A DNA stretch of 64,000 nt from the NCBI GenBank assembly GCA_036417435.1, contig CM070904.1, positions 42,938,408 to 43,002,407 on the forward strand. Reading direction: 5' to 3'. The stretch comes from Inia geoffrensis. Its lineage: Eukaryota > Chordata > Mammalia > Artiodactyla > Iniidae. This document shows positions 58,985 to 64,000 of the stretch, piece by piece (the first letter of the stretch is position 1; the number at the start of each line of letters is the position of its first letter). The position numbers and the translations under genes are program-made. The notes beneath the pieces are model-generated. The model had not been told where the DNA came from, searched no databases, and worked only from the letters and a program-made list of their open reading frames with translations.

Positions 58985-61900
58985 ATTTTTTTTTAACATC
59001 TTTATTGGGTTAAAATTGCTCTACAATGGTGTGTCAGTTTCTACTTTATAACAAAGTGAATCAGTTATATATATACAGACGTTCACATATCTCTTCCCTC
59101 TTGCATCTCCCTCCTTCCTTCTCTCCCTATCCCACCCCTCCAGGCAGTCACAAAGCACCGAGCTGATATCCCTGTGCCAAGCAGCTGCTTCCCATTAGCT
59201 ATTTACCTTCCGTTTGTTAGTATATATACGTCCATGCCCCTCCCTCGCCCTCCCATAGCTCACCCCTCCCCCTCCCCATATCCTCAAGTCCGTTCTCCAG
59301 TAGGTCTGTGTCTTTATTCCTGTCTTACCCCTAGGTTCTTCATAACATTTTTTTTTTCATAAATTCCATATATATGTGTTAGCATACGGTATTTGTCTTT
59401 GTCTTTCTGACTTACTTCACTCTGTATGACAGACTCGAGGTCCATCCACCTCATTACAAAGAGCTCAATTTCGTTTCTTTTTAACGCTGAGTAATATTCC
59501 ATTGTGTATATGTGCCACATCTTCTTTATCCATTCATCTGACGATGGGCACTTAGGTTGTTTCCATCTCCGGGCTATGGTAAATAGAGCTGCGATGAACA
59601 TTTTGGTACACGCCTCTTTTTGAATTTTGGTTTTCTCAGGGCATATGCCCAGTAGTGGGATTGCTGGGTCATATGGTAGTTCTATTTTTAGTTTTTTAAG
59701 GAACCTCCATACTGTTCTCCATAGTGGCTGAACCAATTCACATTCCCACCAGCAGTGCAAGAGGGTTCCCTTTTGTCCACACCCTCTCCAGCATTTATTG
59801 TTTCTAGATTTTTTGATGATGGCCATTCTAACTGGTGTGAGATGATATCTCATTGTAGTTTTGATTTGCATTTCTCTAATGATTAATGATGTTGAGCATT
59901 CTTTCATGTGTTTGTTGGCAGTCTGCATATCTTCTTTGGAGAAATGTCTATTTAGGTCTTCTGCCCATTTTTGGATTGGGTTGTTTGTTTTTTTGTTATT
60001 GAGCTGCATAAGCTGCTTGTAAATTTTGGAGATTAATCCTTTGTCAGTTGCTTCATTTGCAAATATTTTCTCCCATTCTGAGGGTTGTCTTTTGGTCTTG
60101 TTTATGGTTTCCTTTGCTGTGCAAAAGCTTTGAAGTTTCATTAGGTCCCATTTGTTTATTTTTGTTTTTATTTCCATTGCTCTAGGAGGTGGGTCAAAAA
60201 GGATCTTGCTGTGATTTATGTCATAGAGTGTTCTGCCTATGTTTTCCTCTAAAAGTTTGATAGTTTCTGGCCTTACATTTAGGTCTTTAATCCATTTTGA
60301 GCTTATTTTTATGTATGGTGTTAGGGAGTGATCTAAGCTGGTACTTTTACATGTAGCTGTCCAGTTTTCCCAGCACCACTTATTGAAGAGGCTGTCCTTT
60401 CTCCACTGTATATTCCTGCCACCATTATCAAAGATAAGGTGTCCATATGTGTGTGGGTTTACCTCTGGGCTTTCTATTCTGTTCCATTGATCTGTCGTTC
60501 TGTTTTTGTGCCAGTACCATACTGTCTTGATTACTGTAGCTTTGTAGTATAGTCTGAAGTCAGGGAGCCTGATTCCTCCAGCTCCGTTTTTCGCTCTCAA
60601 GATTGCTTTGGCTATTCGGGGTCTTTTGTGTTTCCTTACAAATTGTGAAATTTTTTGTTCTAGTTCTGTGAAAAATGCCAGTGGCAGTTTGATAGGGATT
60701 GCATTGAATCTATAGATTGCTTTGGGTAGTAGAGTCATTTTCACAATGTTGATTCTTCCAATCCAAGAACATGGTATATCCCTCCATCTATTTGTATCGT
60801 CTTTAATTTCTTTCATCAGTGTCTTATAATTTTCTGCATACAGGTCTTTTGTCTCCCTAGGTAGGTTTATTCCTAGGTATTTTATTCTTTTTGTTGCAAT
60901 GGTAAATGGCAGTGTTTTCTTGATTTCACTTTCAGATTTTTCATCACTAGTATATAGGAATGCCAGAGATTTCAGTGCATTAATTTTGTATCCTGCTACT
61001 TTACCAAATTCATTGATTATCTCTAGTAATTTTCTGGTAGCATCTTTAGGATTCTCTATGTATAGTATCATGTCATCTGCAAACAGTGACAGCTTTACTT
61101 CTTCTTTTCCGATTTGGATTCCTTTTATTTCCTTTTCTTCTCTGATTGCTGTGGCTAAAACTTCCAAAACTATGTTGAATAAGAGTGGTGAGAGTGGGCA
61201 ACCTTGTCTTGTTCCTGATCTTAGTGGAAATGCTTTCAGTTTTTCACCATTGAGGATGATGTTGGCTGTGGGTTTGTCATATATGGCCTTTATTATGTTG
61301 AGGAAAGGTCCCTCTATGCCTACTTTCTGTAGGGTTTTTATCATAAATGGGTGTTGAATTTTGTCAAAAGCTTTCTCTGCATCTATTGAGATGATCATAT
61401 GGTTTTTCTCCTTCAATTTGTTATTATGGTTTATCACATTGATAGACTTGTGTATATTGAAGAATGCTTGCATTCCTGGAATAAACCCCACTTGATCATG
61501 GTGTATGATCCTTTTGATGTGCTGTTGGATTCTGTTTGCTAGTATTTTGTTGAGGATTTTTGCATCTATGTTCATCAGTGATATTGGCCTGTAGTTTTCT
61601 TTCTTTGTGACATCCTTGTCTGGTTTTGGTATCAAGGTGATGGTGGCCTCGTAGAAGGAATTGGGGAGTGTTCCTCCCTCTGCTATGTTTTGGAAGAGTT
61701 TGAGAAGGATAGGTGTTAGCTCTTCTCTAAATGCTTGATAGAATTCGGCTGTGAAGCCATCTGGTCCTGGGCTTTTGTTTGTTGGAAGATTTTTAATCAC
61801 AGTTTCAATTTCAGTGTTTGTGATTGGTCTGTTCATATTATCTATTTCTTCCTGATTCAGTCTTGGTAGTTTGTGCATTTCCAAGAATTTGTCCATTTCT

Positions 61901-62443
61901 TCCAGATTGTCCATTTTATTGGCATAGAGTTGCTTGTAGTAATCTCTCATGATCCTTTTTATTTCTGCAGTGTCAGTTGTTACTTCTCCTTTTTCATTTC
62001 TAATTCTATTGATTTGAGTCTTCTCCCTTTTTTTCTTGATGAGTCTGGCTAATGGTTTATCTATTTTGTTTATCTTCTCAAAGAACCAACTTTTAGTTTT
62101 ATTGATCTTTGCTGTTGCTTCCTTCATTTCTTTTTCGTTTATTTCTGATCTGATTTTTATAATTTCTTTCCTTCTACTAAGTTTGGGGTTTTTTTGTTCT
62201 TCTTTCTCTAATTGCTTTAGGTGTAAGGTTAGGTTGTTTATTCGAGATGTTTCCTGCTTCTTAAGGTGGGCTTGTATTGCTATAAACTTCCCTCTTAGAA
62301 CTGCTTTTGCAGCATCCCATAGGTTTTGGGTCGTTGTGTCTCCATTGTCATTTGTTTCTAGGTATTTTTTAATTTCCTCTTTGATTTCTTCAGTGATCAC
62401 TTCATTATTGAGTAATGTATTGTTTAGCCTCCATGTGTTTGTA
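58985..62443 (-). mobile_element. Young L1, antisense, interrupted or truncated within ORF2
   Basis: Poly(T) tail near 58987-58996, 3' UTR to about 59330, then ORF2 uninterrupted to 62443, where L1 sequence stops at a T-run. About 98% identical by eye to the neighbouring copy at 62586-64000 in the compared 3' part. The endonuclease half of ORF2, ORF1 and the 5' UTR are absent to the left of the T-run. They may continue beyond the window if the neighbour is nested in it. Confidence 0.93.
59314..62443 (-). CDS. L1 ORF2 protein, partial: reverse transcriptase and C-terminal domain, open
   Basis: More than 1028 codons without a stop. L1 ORF2p copies L1 and SINE RNA into target DNA in the nucleus. 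Counting from the GTG at 62400, there is linker (1-200), the RT palm/finger blocks with NKSPGPDGF (208-216), GFIPGMQ (305-311), [11 protein letters not shown] (338-348), [14 protein letters not shown] (396-409) and the catalytic FADD (440-443), and a cysteine-rich motif C-x3-C...HC-x3-C (870-887). The frame stays open upstream to 62443 with the expected L1 text, so the GTG is not a real start. The N-terminal endonuclease is missing. Compared with the copy at 63 kb it reads 15 codons past the usual stop. It could encode a fragment, but no promoter or start is evident. Confidence 0.85.
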
Positions 62444-62585
62444 TTTTTTTTTTTTTCTCTAATAGGTTAATTTTTATTAAATGTCTCAAATACTTTAACT
62501 TGCAAACACAGATTATCAAGATAATACCAAAGTGTATTCCTAAAATAAAAACAGTTATTTACTGAGGGTTTGGTTTGCTTCAATA
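62444..62585 (-). mobile_element. Probable L1 3'-transduced flank with poly(A)
   Basis: Between the two L1 copies. On the minus strand it is about 128 bp of non-L1 sequence containing AATAAA (62478-62473), followed 16 nt later by a 13-base A-run (62456-62444). That is an mRNA-type 3' end directly downstream of the right-hand L1's own A-run (62605-62586). The best reading is a 3' transduction by that L1. The alternative is an unrelated mRNA 3' end joined by template switching. I do not recognise the sequence. Confidence 0.65.
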
Positions 62586-64000
62586 TTTTTTTTTTTTTTT
62601 TTTTTAGCATCTTTATTGGGTTAAAATTGCTCTACAATGGTGTGTCAGTTTCTACTTTATAACAAAGTGAATCAGTTATATATATACACACGTTCACATA
62701 TTTCTTCCCTCTTGCATCTCCCTCCTTCCTTCCCTCCCTATCCCACCCCTCCAGGCAGTCACAAAGCACCGAGCTGATATCCCTGTGCCAAGCGGCTGCT
62801 TCCCATTAGCTATCTACCTTACGTTTGTTAGTATATATATGTCCATGCCCCTCCCTCGCCCTCCCATAGCTCACCCCTCCCCCTCCCCATATCCTCAAGT
62901 CCGTTCTCCAGTAGGTCTGTGTCTTTATTCCTGTCTTACCCCTAGGTTCTTCATAACATTTTTTTTTCTTAAATTCCATATATATGTGTTAGCATACGGT
63001 ATTTGTCTTTGTCTTTCTGACTTACTTCACTCTGTATGACAGACTCGAGGTCTATCCACCTCATTACAAATAGCTCAATTTCGTTTCTTTTTAATGCTGA
63101 GTAATATTCCATTGTGTATATGTGCCACATCTTCTTTATCCATTCATCTGACGATGAGCACTTAGGTTGTTTCCATCCCCGGGCTATTGTAAATAGAGCT
63201 GCGATGAACATTTTGGTACACGCCTCTTTTTCAATTTTGGTTTTCTCAGGGTATATGCCCAGTAGTGGGATTGCTGGGTCATATGGTAGTTCTATTTTTA
63301 GTTTTTTAAGGAACCTCCATACTGTTCTCCATAGTGGCTGAACCAATTCACATTCCCACCAGCAGTGCAAGAGGGTTCCCTTTTGTCCACACCCTCTCCA
63401 GCATTTATTGTTTCTAGATTTTTTGATGATGGCCATTCTAACTGGTGTGAGATGATATCTCATTGTAGTTTTGATTTGCATTTCTCTAATGATTAATGAT
63501 GTTGAGCATTCTTTCATGTGTTTGTTGGCAGTCTGCATATCTTCTTTGGAGAAATGTCTATTTAGGTCTTCTGCCCATTTTTGGATTGGGTTGTTTGTTT
63601 TTTTGTCATTGAGCTGCATAAGCTGCTTGTAAATTTTGGAGATTAATCCTTTGTCAGTTGCTTCATTTGCAAATATTTTCTCCCATTCTGAGGGTTGTCT
63701 TTTGGTCTTGTTTATGGTTTCCTTTGCTGTGCAAAAGCTTTGAAGTGTCATTAGGTCCCATTTGTTTATTTTTGTTTTTATTTCCATTGCTCTAGGAGGT
63801 GGGTCAAAAAGGATCTTGCTGTGATTTATGTCATAGAGTGTTCTGCCTATGTTTTCCTCTAAAAGTTTGATAGTTTCTGGCCTTACATTTAGGTCTTTAT
63901 GCCATTTTGAGCTTATTTTTGTGTATGGTGTTAGGGAGTGATCTAAGCTCATACTTTTACATGTAGCTGTCCAGTTTTCCCAGCACCACTTATTGAAGAG
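62586..64000 (-). mobile_element. Young L1, antisense, continuing past the window
   Basis: A T20 run (62586-62605) marks the 3' end, then the 3' UTR and ORF2 C-terminal part. Nearly identical to the copy ending at 58985. The 5' part lies beyond 64000, so its length cannot be judged. Confidence 0.93.
62969..64000 (-). CDS. L1 ORF2 protein, C-terminal part, open to the window edge
   Basis: Stop codon (TAA) at 62969-62971. The frame is open through 64000 (the text just before the internal ATG at 63952 also reads in frame as [16 protein letters not shown]). Covers the region after the RT domain through the cysteine-rich C-terminus. No disabling mutation is visible in the part shown. Whether the element is intact depends on sequence to the right. 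Confidence 0.85.
   Translation of the reverse strand, partial: LFNKWCWENWTATCKSMSLDHSLTPYTKISSKWHKDLNVRPETIKLLEENIGRTLYDINHSKILFDPPPRAMEIKTKINKWDLMTLQSFCTAKETINKTKRQPSEWEKIFANEATDKGLISKIYKQLMQLNDKKTNNPIQKWAEDLNRHFSKEDMQTANKHMKECSTSLIIREMQIKTTMRYHLTPVRMAIIKKSRNNKCWRGCGQKGTLLHCWWECELVQPLWRTVWRFLKKLKIELPYDPAIPLLGIYPEKTKIEKEACTKMFIAALFTIARGWKQPKCSSSDEWIKKMWHIYTMEYYSALKRNEIELFVMRWIDLESVIQSEVSQKDKDKYRMLTHIYGI

Noticed and set aside
60899..62470. Plus-strand frames of 152 and 144 codons, and 132 codons at 35333-35731
   Set aside because: They are antisense to the L1 ORF2 reverse transcriptase and recur in both L1 copies, so they are shadows.

Overview
This is vertebrate nuclear DNA. It is AT-rich, has no dense coding, and is built almost entirely from interspersed repeats of mammalian type. 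About a dozen copies of a tRNA-derived SINE with the CHR-type cetacean/hippopotamus head, together with an L1 family of cetartiodactyl type, point to a whale or dolphin. I cannot tell the species, or whether the window is intergenic or lies inside a large intron. No host-gene exon, tRNA gene, rRNA, CRISPR array or bacterial-type feature is supported. Layout: 1-13 kb is mostly unassigned AT-rich sequence with ancient MIR remnants (five between 7.8 and 9.7 kb), three CHR SINEs and an unexplained 96-bp inverted repeat with arms at 10715-10810 and 11835-11930. From 13 to 21 kb there are old L1M fragments, MaLR-type LTRs and a younger 5'-truncated L1 with clean target-site duplications (17142-17901). 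From 21 to 31.5 kb there are MIR, L2, hAT (MER20-like) and MaLR remnants, several SINEs and microsatellites. From 31.5 to 41.4 kb an old antisense L1M is followed by a nearly full-length minus-strand L1 (33413-40275). That L1 has lost most of ORF1, keeps its GC-rich 5' UTR, and is split by a 642-bp composite SINE insertion that carries about 380 bp of non-repeat DNA. From 41.4 to 59 kb there is mostly unassigned sequence with MIR/L2/hAT/MaLR relics, SINEs, one ERV1-like LTR with a retained primer-binding-site-like sequence (49040-49485), and L1 3' ends. From 59 to 64 kb two very similar young minus-strand L1 copies lie head to tail. The left copy has an uninterrupted reading frame of more than 1000 codons covering the reverse transcriptase and the cysteine-rich C-terminus. 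The right copy runs off the window and ends in what looks like a transduced 3' flank with its own polyadenylation signal and poly(A). The parts do not form a pathway. They are a record of retrotransposition in which L1 machinery mobilised L1 itself, the SINEs and two pieces of neighbouring unique DNA. The best leads are the composite SINE transduction, the nested L1 with a probable 3' transduction, and the inverted repeat around 11 kb. All repeat names come from recognising family sequence by eye, without a database search.
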